A stretch of 64,000 nt of DNA from NCBI GenBank assembly GCA_946902985.2, contig OX336395.1, positions 286,683,065 through 286,747,064 on the forward strand, read 5' to 3'. Numbering within the stretch: position 1 is the stretch's first letter; each line of letters begins with the position of its first letter. The notes under the pieces are model-generated. The model did no database searches and was not told the origin of the DNA. It worked only from the letters and a program-made list of their open reading frames with translations. This stretch comes from Meconema thalassinum (Eukaryota > Arthropoda > Insecta > Orthoptera > Tettigoniidae). The translations under genes were made by a program, and so were the position numbers. This document shows positions 34,795 to 45,540 of this stretch, in pieces.

Positions 34795-36861
34795 ATGTTG
34801 ACAATAAGGGAGTTAAAGGAGTGCCTGGAGGAGCACTTCAACAAGGAGAGAGAGTAGATGAGAAAAGTATTTGGATTGGAATCTAGAAAGGATAAAGAGT
34901 ACCCAAGTAAAGAAACTGTAAAGGTTTCTGTAGAAAGCATGCGTGCACCTGGAGACATAGTTACACGAAGAGAAGGTAACATGTCTGCAGACAACAGGGT
35001 AACAAATAAGCCTTTAGAGCTCCAAAAGGAAAAAGAAAATTGTAAACCGATTCCAAGGGAGAATGTAATTAGTACAGAGGAAAATAATAGTAAAGGTAAT
35101 TCCAAGTCTCACGTAGCAACGCAGGTTCAGGTAGGCTCGAAAAACGAAGGGGAAAAGAACGATAGTACTAATATTCCACCTCAAGAGAATATAGAATTGG
35201 CTTCGTTAAGGGATATAGAGATGTACGAAGAAATGATTGAAAAGGTACGTCAGAAATATGATGAATCGATAGAGAAATTTGGGAAGATGCATTTAGGACT
35301 AGGTCCTAAAAAATTCGAAGAAATTGAGGAGCAATTACAGAATATTCTACGAAAAAGGGATAGTGTAGTTAAAATCCTTAGTGAATTAAGGGGAAAATGG
35401 GGTAATATATCTATACAAGAAGTAGAGAAATTATATATTCACGTTAGAGTAGATATGAACATGATAAGATGGAAATTCGTAAAAAGACTCGATAAGGAGG
35501 GATTGATTGAATTAAGTTCCTGTACAGAGCAGAAAAAAATTATAGAAGAAATTCAGGAAATACAGGGAAAACTGGATGAAATAATAGAAAAATTGTAGAA
35601 TATTCAGTCATCGTTTAAATACGAAGAAGTAGATAGAAGGAAGGGCGTCCAAGAACAAATGGATCAAGTGAGAAATAAGTATAAGAAAATGATGGATCAC
35701 AGACAAGAAATTTTGGATGACAAAGATATAATAAGTGTTCAGGAGTTAGCTGAAGTAAGACAAGTCAAAATTCCAGAATATCAAGAAATATTAGAGGCTG
35801 CTCAGAAAAGATATGAGGAATACATGTTGGAGCAGAACCGTCAGGCAAAAGAAATAGTTGCCCAAGAGGAAAAACAAGCCGAAATTGAAGAAGAGAAAGA
35901 AGTCACGGTGCCAGAGGAGCCCAAAATTGATATTAGAGAAGAAAAACAAGAAGAAGAAGTCGTAATAACTCCAGTGGAGACTGAGAACAACCTTGAGATC
36001 CTTCCTGAAGAAGATATGGAAACTCAAGATAAAATAGTAATTCCAGACCAGGAGGACAGCCGAAATGAAAACGAGCTGCGAAGCGATGAAAATCGTTTTG
36101 ATGAAAAGGTCGAGCTGGAAGAGCAAGAAATAATCTCAGAACAAGAGATAATAACAGAGATGAAAGTTGAAGAGATGGAAATAATAATTCCTGAAGAAAT
36201 GATAAAAGTAAAGGAAATTAAAATAGAAACTATCGTCGAGGCACTGTTAGAAGCTGAGGTTCAAAATCTCACAGAAATTGAAAAGGAAAACTCCGAAGAA
36301 ATTCAGGTGAAGAAAGATGAGATACACTTAGAAGAAACTCAGGATGAGAAAGATAGGAAATAATTAGAAGAAGAAGAAGAAAAACTGAAGGCACAGATCC
36401 TTGAATTAATGATAAAATGTCAGGAATGCCAACGACAGAAAAGAGAAATGGAAAGAGGTCCAAACACGAGCCAAGAAAACCTAAAAGGAAAAGATGAGAT
36501 TGTTTGAGATAATGAAAAGAAGGAAGGAGATGCCTTTGAAGAAAAACAGGAAAGAGGAAAACCGCCATTGGTAGTCGGTTTACAGGAAAACAGATACCCC
36601 ATGGAAACTAGGAAAGGTGGAGAGACAATGTACAATGCCTTAGAGGAAGAGGACGCTCAGGCATATTTCAGTTGGAAACTTCGTAAAAAGAAAGGGAGTG
36701 ATAAAAGGAAGAGACAGAATGGAGATCTGAAGGATTTAAAGAATTGGAAGAGTCGAAAAAAGAAATACTCTTTAGAAATGCCATCTCGATGCGAGACGAG
36801 AGGAAAAGAATTATTCCATTGGAACCAACGGGTAAAGCCCTATGCAAACGTTAAAGAATAA
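34795..36861 (+). pseudogene. Coiled-coil gag-position ORF, right unit 1 (broken copy)
   Basis: Comparison with the sister copy sets the ancestral ATG at 34795 (MLTIRELKECLEEHF...), 21 codons upstream of the next ATG at 34858. This copy has a private TAG at codon 21 (GAG in the sister) and a private TAG at 35596-35598 (TGG in the sister), plus the TAA at 36361 and TGA at 36505 shared by both copies. The frame stays open between stops to 36861. Regions in order: coiled coil with RNILRKRD and QEIQGKLDEIIEK, an acidic Glu/Val/Ile-rich segment, then a basic segment with WKLRKKKGSDKRKRQ. Confidence 0.65.
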
Positions 36862-37823
36862 GAGGAATAAAATTAATTTTGTTTGAAATACCATCTCAAA
36901 AAGAGATGAGGAAGGTGGTAGAAAACTGAAAAGAGTCAGGTGATGTTAGACCGAGCTCTTAAGAATTAAATGAAGTTTTACAGACTTGAGGAGTCTGACA
37001 ATAATAATGATGAAGTTACGGGTAAAGCCAGTTGCACCCGTAATGCATTAAAAGAAGGTCATTAAGTTGACAATATGTAATGAGGAAAGAGAAATAGACC
37101 GGCAGGAAGTCCGTCTAATAAAAAAAAAGAAAAGAAACAAACTGTTCGACTCAAGTTTGGAGGGTGCACACCAGACTAGAGGAAGACTAACAAAACACCC
37201 GAACGTGACAAGAAATATATGACCCTGAAGTGTAGTCGACCACTAGGGAAATGAATGAATGAACTGGACCTTTTAAGAAGACCCAATACAAATACAAACC
37301 AGAGAGGAAGGAAACTTTAAAGGAATAAAGAAACAAAAAGTACGGAGAACGTTATGATGGCTTCGACTATTAAAGGAAAAATAAGATTTTTAATAATAAT
37401 TGAAATAAATTTCCTCAAAATTTTTCGAAAATTTATTAACCTAAGGAGGGGTGAGATGAACCCATGTACCATGGCCTCAAAGAGAGTCGAATCCATGTAT
37501 TTTGAGAAAGGAATGAAAGAATTATACAGTCTCTAAGGGAACGGAGAAAGATTTCAAGCCAGGATTCTAGCCTAACATTGTGCAAACGCTAGGGCCAGGT
37601 GTTCATAAGATGAGCTCATGCCTCTTGACATTTATAAGGAGCCAGTCATGGATATATTTAGAACGAGTGGAAAGTTTGGACTGTAAGACGAAGAAGCTTG
37701 ACTCGGAAATTGCTCTTACGTTGCAGGAAAATGGCAACCCTGCTGCTGAGTCAGAACAAGAATAATTAAATTTAACCCGTTTACGAGTATAAAAATAAGT
37801 AAACAGATACAGTACGGTGAATC
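36862..37823 (+). other. Non-coding interval with remnant of the left-type ORF tail
   Basis: Around 37500-37700 the sequence aligns with the end of the left-array coiled-coil ORF: KGMKELYSL here against EEMKETYSFLKERREIL there. A one-base deletion in CTCTAAGGGAACGGAG breaks the frame. It continues through TTGTGCAAACGCTAGGG, corresponding to the left ORF's last codons. The rest shows no recognised motif. Confidence 0.5.
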
Positions 37824-38066
37824 ATTTTGGATTAGAGATTTTTGGGTAAAGAAAAACCCTTTAATAATTGCACAGGAAAAAACTGCAAATGCAGCATACG
37901 TCATTGGGAATTCACTGGGACCCAAGGAGTGGGAGAATTAAAAGTGAACAGCACCACCCACACAGTTGAGGACGAAGAATTAATTAATATCTCGGAAATG
38001 CACGATCGATTTCCATGCACAGGAAGATTATTTTACGTTTGGAAGACGAGCTTTCTGGAGATATAA
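37824..38066 (+). pseudogene. Small 3' ORF, right unit 1 (frameshifted relative)
   Basis: The first part reads IRDFWVKKNPLIIAQEKTAN in one frame and the second THTVEDEELINISEMHDRF in another. Together they match the left 78-residue ORF. The frameshift lies between the two blocks near 37890. Conservative substitutions relative to the left family suggest past coding. Confidence 0.5.
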
Positions 38067-38164
38067 TTTTCATAATTGTGCGACAATTAGTTAAAAAGTT
38101 GGTCACGAAAAGGACTAGGATTTTATATTTTTTTGACGAAAAGGTATAAAACTCCTGGCCTCAC

Positions 38165-38487
38165 CAAGCCAATCATGCAGTCTACAAGCATTCCGTGAGC
38201 GGAAGTGCTGAATCGCATCGTACACGCAGTATTCAAGAGCCCGTGAGTGGAACGTCACGCTGTATCAGTACATGCAGTCTGCGATAGCCCAGGGTGGCGT
38301 TACGCTATATCAGACATCGAAGGCAGTTAACCAGTACTCCTTGAGGGGAGAAACGCTGTATTACACCGCAGAATTAATATCCGACAGCCACGGGCGTCGA
38401 AGTATCAGTAACTTGCGTGCCTCCGGAAGGAGTTGCAAAGAAGAAGTATTAAAGTATCGCCGTGTTGAAAAATTAGGAAAATCCTAG
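38165..38487 (+). repeat. CCGTGAG-type repeat block, right unit 1
   Basis: Imperfect ~50-base repeats contain ATTCCGTGAGCGGAAGTGCTG, GCCCGTGAGTGGAACGTCAC and CCTTGAGGGGAGAAACGCTG. The last repeat lies in a 71-codon frame (38272-38487) ending KYRRVEKLGKS, matching KYRRSEILGKS with the same stop position in the left array. Possibly a structured RNA region; possibly coding. Confidence 0.45.
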
Positions 38488-41376
38488 TTACAGGATTTAG
38501 GTCCGACAGTGCAAAGTTGACCGTAAAAGTTCCAAAAATACAGTCAAAGCAGGCTGCGAACTTAGGATTCAGGCGATAGGTCTTTCTGTAAACGACCAAA
38601 AGTATCATAACGTATGGAAGTACCGGAACAGCGAGATAAACATTTATCAATTTTAAAGAACCCGAGCAGGGAAAAACAGAGTAAGGTTCGCAACGTATTT
38701 CAGAAAATTAGAAGTGCGAGAACCGGATAAACTAAGAAGAACGGATACTATAAACATTGTCTCAAGAAAGCAGACGAACTATTCTAAAGCACTAAGACTC
38801 GAGATGTATTAGTTGCTAAAAAATCCATAGGTCATCGATAGGTTATCGAGGGGACCTCGATCAGAACAGACTTTCGCTAGGATCGATAAATCAGATCTAA
38901 AAGTGGAGCCGTTCAAGCTAGAGAAATAGCCGATCATCAGGAACAGGATTCGAAGAATTGTTATTCCAGGGAAGCAGTAGATGATTCGAGACTTTCGTAT
39001 TCTACAGGATAGGAAGCCGACATTGAATAAATTTTACCCTTGGAGACGGGAGATTAAGAGGTCACGTGTGATAGGCTAAAAAGACGGCCTAGTGATCAAA
39101 AGTTGTGAAGTGTAAATATATCAAGAGTGTGTGTTAAAAGTAATATATTTTTTTAGTGTTTTATTGTGTATTCCAAACGGATACACCAGTGTATTAAAAA
39201 TGTTGTCAGTGTTAAATGTATTGAATATGTGTCAAGAAGTGCCTGTACATGAGATGAGTTTGTACAATATGGAGTAAGTCAAGAAGGTAGGCCAAAATGT
39301 CACATCAAACGAGAATAAAGGTCAGAAAGCGACCTTAGACATGAGAGTAAAGATTTTCATTATGTTTTGGGTGTCGGAAAATTTTTTGTGTACAATTCCA
39401 CCGGAGTTTTGAATAAAAGGGATGTTGTTAAAGAAATCATAACTAAATAAGAACGCGGTCTGAACAAAAATAAAATTTTAAGAAATAATAAATAATGATG
39501 TGAATTAATAAATACTGTAGAGGAAATGCATGGAATAAAATGTCAGTGTATTTAATGAATGTTATAAAAGCAAGCGTAATAATAATAATTATAACAAAGA
39601 TATTTACATAAAGGTAAATTTCAATTATATGAAAGAAATAGCTTTTGAGCTTTTGTAAGGAATGAAGACATGATGTGAATAACAAGGTAAAGAAATCTAA
39701 ATAAAAATTAAATTGAATGATATAAAAATATAGAGCGTTGGAGCCTTAACAAATGTATAAGACATGCTGTGAATGCATGTTCTTAAAAATGGAGCGATTT
39801 ATTGTCAACGGAAAAGATTAATATAAGAATTGAGATATGTATCAATTGTTACTATGAAATTTATCAGTTCTTTGGAAGACATTCGGCCGTAAAGTAATGT
39901 GTAGCGCAATGGAACGCAATTAAATAAAAAGTCACGCTAGGAATACGTAGAATTTAAATGTACTTGGTAAATTACTTATGAGGGGTAGTTGATTGTATTG
40001 AATTGAGATATGTTGTAAGTCCTCTAATTGTGACGTAGATCACGAGGCCATGTGTGTGTTATTATTTAAAAGGGAGCTAATGTATGGCATTATTGAGCGT
40101 AGGTCCTGTACGCTACGGCTAGACCCTAAATCGCGTCTTGTATAAGTCCTCCAATGTGGAAATGGTTCCCGAGGCATGTTAAGAGATTCGAACCTAGAAT
40201 CCTCTGTTTGTTAAAGCCCCTTATTATTCGTCGTTGAATGTGTATTACTCTTCTCAATCAGCGAGGACCCTTCATAATTAATAAATGCCAAGATTACGAG
40301 AATGGTTTATGAGCCAAAGAATATTGTTGAAAGTAAAACGATGAGTAGAATGCCATGTCTCCCCAAAGAACTGAAAATAATGTGAAGGTTTGTTTTAAAA
40401 GCATTAAAGAGAGCTCCAACAGTAGGCTAGGCAGGGAGCCGCTCTCCCTGTCATAAATCACGCTCGAGTATAATGGCCTGACCCTCATAGAGCGAGGGTG
40501 GGTAAAAACCGTCTTGTAAGAAGTGTTAAATACTCCGTGAATGTTTAAAGTTGTTAATGACCCGGGCGTTGAACCGAGGTCCTTGTAGATTGATATTATC
40601 GTTTGCCAGTTCAGATCGTAGTTTTCTTATGTGATAATGGTCTTATAAGGCAAATGAATTAAATAAAAATCCCTATTGTAATATGTATGGAAAATAGGAA
40701 TCCACGAGTTTTATGAAGATAACTAGATTTCGGGAGTAATCATAGTTTTTGACTTTGTCAAGTAATCTTTATAACTCTGGAGTACACAGGTAGTTTCCCG
40801 ATCACCGTAGTGAATTTGCAAAACTTGAGAGAGATAGTAAATACTGAGAATATGTGAAAGGCCCAAATATTGAAGTGAATAATTAACATGTAATCTTAAA
40901 TGTAATTATATATTTGTTTTGATGATAAGAAAAGATAAAAATAAATTCTTGAGGTGTACAAAAGTATGACACCATTATTATGGGAAAGTATCGAGCCAAA
41001 GAAGCTCGTAGTTATATGGAACTTTAAGATAAGTACTTGATGGAAGTGAAAATAATCGTGAATTGTTGGTTTTAAAGAAAACCATGTGTTTTAATCTAAT
41101 ATTTTCTTTATTTTTATGCTATTCCTTGTTCACTTTGGACAAGTAGAATGATATTGGTCAGTAGTTTAATTGTTTTATTGTTTGTAGCGCCATAATTTTG
41201 ATTAATTAAATGTGTTAAAATAGGAGTTGATTTTGTTGTTATTTTTGCAAGTGTATCCTCTATTTAATCCAAAATATGTAAGTCACAGAGTGGGAGAACT
41301 TACCGCAGCCCCGAAAAATCCCGAATTGAGCAATGCTGGCATACTGTGATTTGCATATTTCTTGCTAAAAGGCACA
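38488..41376 (+). other. ~2.9-kb non-coding part of right unit 1
   Basis: No credible coding sequence; the minus-strand frames are AT-driven. The same order of sequence is seen, more diverged, in the left array on the opposite strand. It could be a very long 3' untranslated region or, alternatively, part of a ~3.4-kb LTR. Confidence 0.5.
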
Positions 41377-41386
41377 GGGGGGGGGG
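41377..41386 (+). promoter_or_regulatory. Polypurine-tract candidate, right unit 2
   Basis: Ten consecutive G residues after AAAAGGCACA, immediately followed by TGAATAG, a plausible TG start of an LTR. Confidence 0.5.
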
Positions 41387-41566
41387 TGAATAGAAGTACT
41401 GTGCTTGGATTAAGGATTAGAGGAACACTAAAGACGGTCGATTCATGTAAAAGTAAAGTAATGATAGGAGTAGCTACAACGTATAATGTTAACTGACCGC
41501 ATGGGTCCCTAGAAACTCGCACCGAACAGCCCTGGATTTAAACAACCCCCCAAGCAAATCTACGTT
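41387..41566 (+). repeat. Candidate short LTR, right unit 2
   Basis: About 180 bases from TGAATAGAAG to the primer site at 41569. Homologous to 34330-34507. The AATAAA of the first copy is ACTAAA here. The 3' end lacks an obvious CA next to the primer site, so the end is uncertain. Confidence 0.4.
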
Positions 41567-41568
41567 TT

Positions 41569-41587
41569 TGGCGCCCAGTACGCAGGG
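41569..41587 (+). promoter_or_regulatory. Altered primer binding site, right unit 2
   Basis: Reads TGGCGCCCAGTACGCAGGG, the same non-canonical form as at 34510. The variant is therefore a feature of this subfamily and not a private mutation. Confidence 0.55.
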
Positions 41588-41845
41588 ATGAGTTTTCCTA
41601 GGGAAAACCCGAGTTTTCTCGAAAAATCAAAATTTTCATTTTTTTTAATGGTTTTTCGAAATGTTGAATTTTAAATACTTCCATAAAGGTCTTTGAGTTT
41701 GAATAAGAATATCAAAAGGGTACGGTGTAGTAAAAACCCGTACCAAAGTAAAATTTTAAAGAAATTGGGACACAATGGTTTAGATTACTATCTCTCAAGC
41801 ATGTTCTAGCGATGTGGCATTAGTGGCCCACTGTATTCTAATAAG

Positions 41846-43915
41846 ATGTTGACAATAAGGGAGTTAAAGGAGTGCCTGTAGGAGCACTTCAACAAGGAGA
41901 GAGAGGAGATGAGAAAAATATTTGGATTGGAATCTAGAAAGGATAAAGAGTACCCAAGTAAAGAATTTGTAAAGGTTTCTGTAGAAAGCATGCGTGCACC
42001 TGGAAACATAGTTACACGAAGAGAAGGTAACATGTCTGCAGACAACAGGGTAACAAATGAGCCTTTAGAGCTCCAAAAGGAAAAAGAAAATTGTAAACCG
42101 ATTCCAAGGGAGAATGTAATTAGTACAGAGGAAAATAATAGTAAAGGTAATTCCAAGTCTCACGTAGCAACGCAGGTTCAGGTAGGCTCGGAAAACGAAG
42201 GGGAAAAGAACGATAGTACTAATATTCCACCACAAGTGAATATAGAATTGGCTTCGTTAAGGGATATAGAGATGTACGAAGAAATGATTGAAAAGGTACG
42301 TCAGAAATATGATGAATCGATAGAGAAATTTGGGAAGATGCATTTAGGACTAGGGCCTAAAGAATTCGAAGAAATTGAGGAGCAATTACAGAATATTCTA
42401 CGAAAAAGGGATAGTGTAGTTAAAATCCTTAGTGAATTATGGGGAAAATGGGGTAATATATCTAAACAAGAAGTAGAGAAATTATATATTCACGTTAGAG
42501 TAGATATGAACATGATAAGATGGAAATTCGTAAAAAGACTGGATAAGGAGGGATTGATTGAATTATGTTCCTGGACAGAGCAGAAAAAAATTATAGAAGA
42601 AATTCAGGAAATACAGGGAAAACTGGATGAAATAATAGAAAAATGGAGGAATATTCAGTCATCGTTTAAATACGAAGAAGTAGATAGAAGGAAGGGCGTC
42701 CAAGAACAAATGGATCAAGTGAGAAATAAGTATAAGAAAATGATGGATCACAGACAAGAAATTTTGGATGACAAAGATATAATAAGTGTTCAGGAGTTAG
42801 CTGAAGTAAGACAGGTCAAAATTCCAGAATATCAAGAAATATTAGAGGCTGCTCAGAAAAGATATGAGGAATACATGTTGGAGCAGAACCGTCAGGCAAA
42901 TGAAATAGTTGCCCAAGAGGAAAAACAAGCCGAAATTGAAGAAGAAAAAGAAGTCACGGTGCCAGAGGAGCCCAAAATTGATATTAGAGAAGAAAAACAA
43001 GAAGAAGAAATCGTAATAACTCCAGTGGAGACTGAGAACAACCTTGAGATCCTTCCTGAAGAAGACATGGAAACTCAAGATAAAATAGTAATTCCAGACC
43101 AGGAGGACAGCCGAATTGAAAACGAGCTGCGAAGCGATGAAAATCGTTTTGATGAAAAGGTCGAGCTGGAAGAGCAAGAAATAATCTCAGAACAAGAGAT
43201 AATAACAGAGATGAAAGTTGAAGAGATGGAAATAATAATTCCTGAAGAAATGAAAAAAGTAAAGGAAATTAAAATAGAAACTATCGTCGAGGCACTGATA
43301 GAAGCTGAGGTTCAAAATCTCACAGAAATTGAAAAGGAAAACTCCGAAGAAATTCAGGAGGTGAAGAAAGATGAGATACACTTAGAAGAAACTCAGGATG
43401 AGAAAGATAGGAAATAATTAGAAGAAGAAGAAGAAAAACTGAAGGCACAGATCCTTGAATTAATGATAAAATGTCAGGAATGCCAACGACAGAAAAGAGA
43501 AATGGAAAGAGGTCCAAACACGAGCCAAGAAAACCTAAAAGGAAAAGATGAGATTGTTTGAGATAATGAAAAGAAGGAAGGAGATGCCTTTGAAGAAAAA
43601 CAGGAAAGAGGAAAACCGTCATTGGTAGTCGGTTTACAGGAAAACAGATACCCCATGGAAACTAGGAAAGGAGGAGAGACAATGTACAATGCCTTAGAGG
43701 AAGAGGACGCTCAGGCATATTTCAGTTGGAAACTTCGTAAAAAGAAAGGGAGTGATAAAAGGAAGAGACAGAATGGAGATCTGAAGGATTTAAAGAATTG
43801 GAAGAGTCGAAAAAAGAAATACTCTTTCGAAATGCCATCTCGATGCGAGACGAGAGGAAAAGAATTATTCCATTGTAACCAACGGGTAAAGCCCTATGCA
43901 ACCGTTAAAGAATAA
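41846..43915 (+). CDS. Coiled-coil gag-position ORF, right unit 2 (best copy)
   Basis: The ancestral ATG is at 41846; a private TAG at codon 12 (41879-41881) leaves an uninterrupted frame from ATG 41909 to TAA 43415-43417 (502 residues). The same frame stays open through a TGA to 43915, 690 codons in all. Residues ~90-300 are heptad-like and rich in Lys, Glu, Ile and Gln (EEIEEQLQNILRKRD, IIEEIQEIQGKLDEIIEKW). Residues ~310-500 are strongly acidic. Beyond the TAA comes a basic region (KKKGSDKRKRQ). No zinc knuckle, protease or RT. Position after the primer site suggests a Gag-like product with a nucleic-acid-binding tail; that role is inference. Confidence 0.55.
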
Positions 43916-44876
43916 GAGGAATAAAATTAATTTTGTTTGAAATCCCATCTCAAAAAGAGATGAGGAAGGTGGTAGAAAACTGAAAAGAGTCAGGTGATGT
44001 TAGACCGAGCTCTTAAGAATTAAATGAAGTTTTACAGACTTGAGGAGTCTGACAATAATAATGATGAAGTTACGGGTAAAGCCAGTTGCACCCGTAATGC
44101 ATTAAAAGAAGGTCATTAAGTTGACAATATGTAATGAGGAAAGAGAAATAGACCGGCAGGAAGTCCGTCTAATAAAAAAAAGAAAAGAAACAAACTGTTC
44201 GACTCAAGTTTGGAGGGTGCACACCAGACTAGAGGAAGACTAACAAAACACCCGAACGTGACAAGAAATTTATGACCCTGAAGTGTAGTCGACCACTAGG
44301 GAAATGAATGAATGAATGGGACCTTTTAAGAAGACCCAATACAAATACAAACCAGAGAGGAAGGAAACTTTAAAGGAATAAAGAAACAAAAAGTACGGAG
44401 AACGTTATGATGGCTTCGACTATTAAAGGAAAAATAAGATTTTTAATAATAATTGAAATAAATTTCCTCAAAATTTTTCGAAAATTTATTAACCTAAGGA
44501 GGGGTGAGATGAACCCATGTACCATGGCCTCAGAGAGAGTCGAATCCATGTATTTTGAGAAAGGAATGAAAGAATTATACAGTCTCTAAGGGAACGGAGA
44601 AAGATTTCAAGCCAGGATTCTAGCCTAACATTGTGCAAACGCTAAGGCCAGGTGTTCATAAGATGAGCTCATGCCTCTTGACATTTATAAGGAGCCAGTC
44701 ATGGATATATTTAGAACGAGTGGAAAGTTTGGACTGTAAGACGAAGAAGCTTGACTCGGAAATTGCTCTTACGTTGCAGGAAAATGGCAACCCTGCTGCT
44801 GAGTCAGAACAAGAATAATTAAATTTAACCCGTTTACGAGTATAAAAATAAGTAAACAGATACAGTACGGTGAATC

Positions 44877-45119
44877 ATTTTGGATTAGAGATTTTTGGGT
44901 AAAGAAAAACCCTTTAATAATTGCACAGGAAAAAACTGCAAATGCAGCATACGTCATTGGGAATTCACCGGGACCCAAGGAGTGGGAGAATTAAAAATGA
45001 ACAGCACCACCCACGGAGTTGAGGACGAAGAATTAATTAATATCTCGGAAATGCACGATCGATTTCCATGAATAGGAAGATTATTTTACGTTTGGAAGAC
45101 GAGCTTTCCGGAGATATAA
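44877..45119 (+). pseudogene. Small 3' ORF, right unit 2 (frameshifted relative)
   Basis: Copy of 37824-38066, again with IRDFWVKKNPL and EDEELINISEMHDRF in different frames, and with an additional TGA in place of the codon after HDRFP. Non-functional as it stands. Confidence 0.5.
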
Positions 45120-45217
45120 TTTTTATAATTGTGCGACAATTAGTTAAAATGTTGGTCACGAAAAGGACTAGGATTTTATCTTTTTTTGACGAAAAGGTAT
45201 AAAACTCCTGGCCTCAC

Positions 45218-45540
45218 CAAGCCAATCATGCAGTCTACAAGCATTCCGTGAGCGGAAGTGCTGCATCGCATCGTACACGCAGTATTCAAGAGCCCGTGAG
45301 TGGAACGTCACGCTGTATCAGTACATGCAGTCTACGATAGCCCAGGGAGGCGTTACGCTATATCAGACATCGAAGGCAGTTAACCAGTACTCCTTGAGGG
45401 GAGAAACGCTGTATTACACCGCAGAATTAATATCCGACAGCCACGGGCGTCGAAGTATCAGTAACTTGCGTGCCTCCGGAAGGAGTTGCAAAGAAGAAGT
45501 ATTAAAGTATCGCCGTGTTGAAAAATTAGGAAAATCCTAG
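45218..45540 (+). repeat. CCGTGAG-type repeat block, right unit 2
   Basis: Near-identical to 38165-38487, including the frame ending VEKLGKS-stop (45325-45540). Confidence 0.45.

Noticed and set aside
35791..36635. Minus-strand Phe/Leu-rich membrane-like proteins
   Set aside because: Antisense of the Glu/Lys-rich coiled-coil ORF; runs of GAA/AAG read as TTC/CTT on the other strand.
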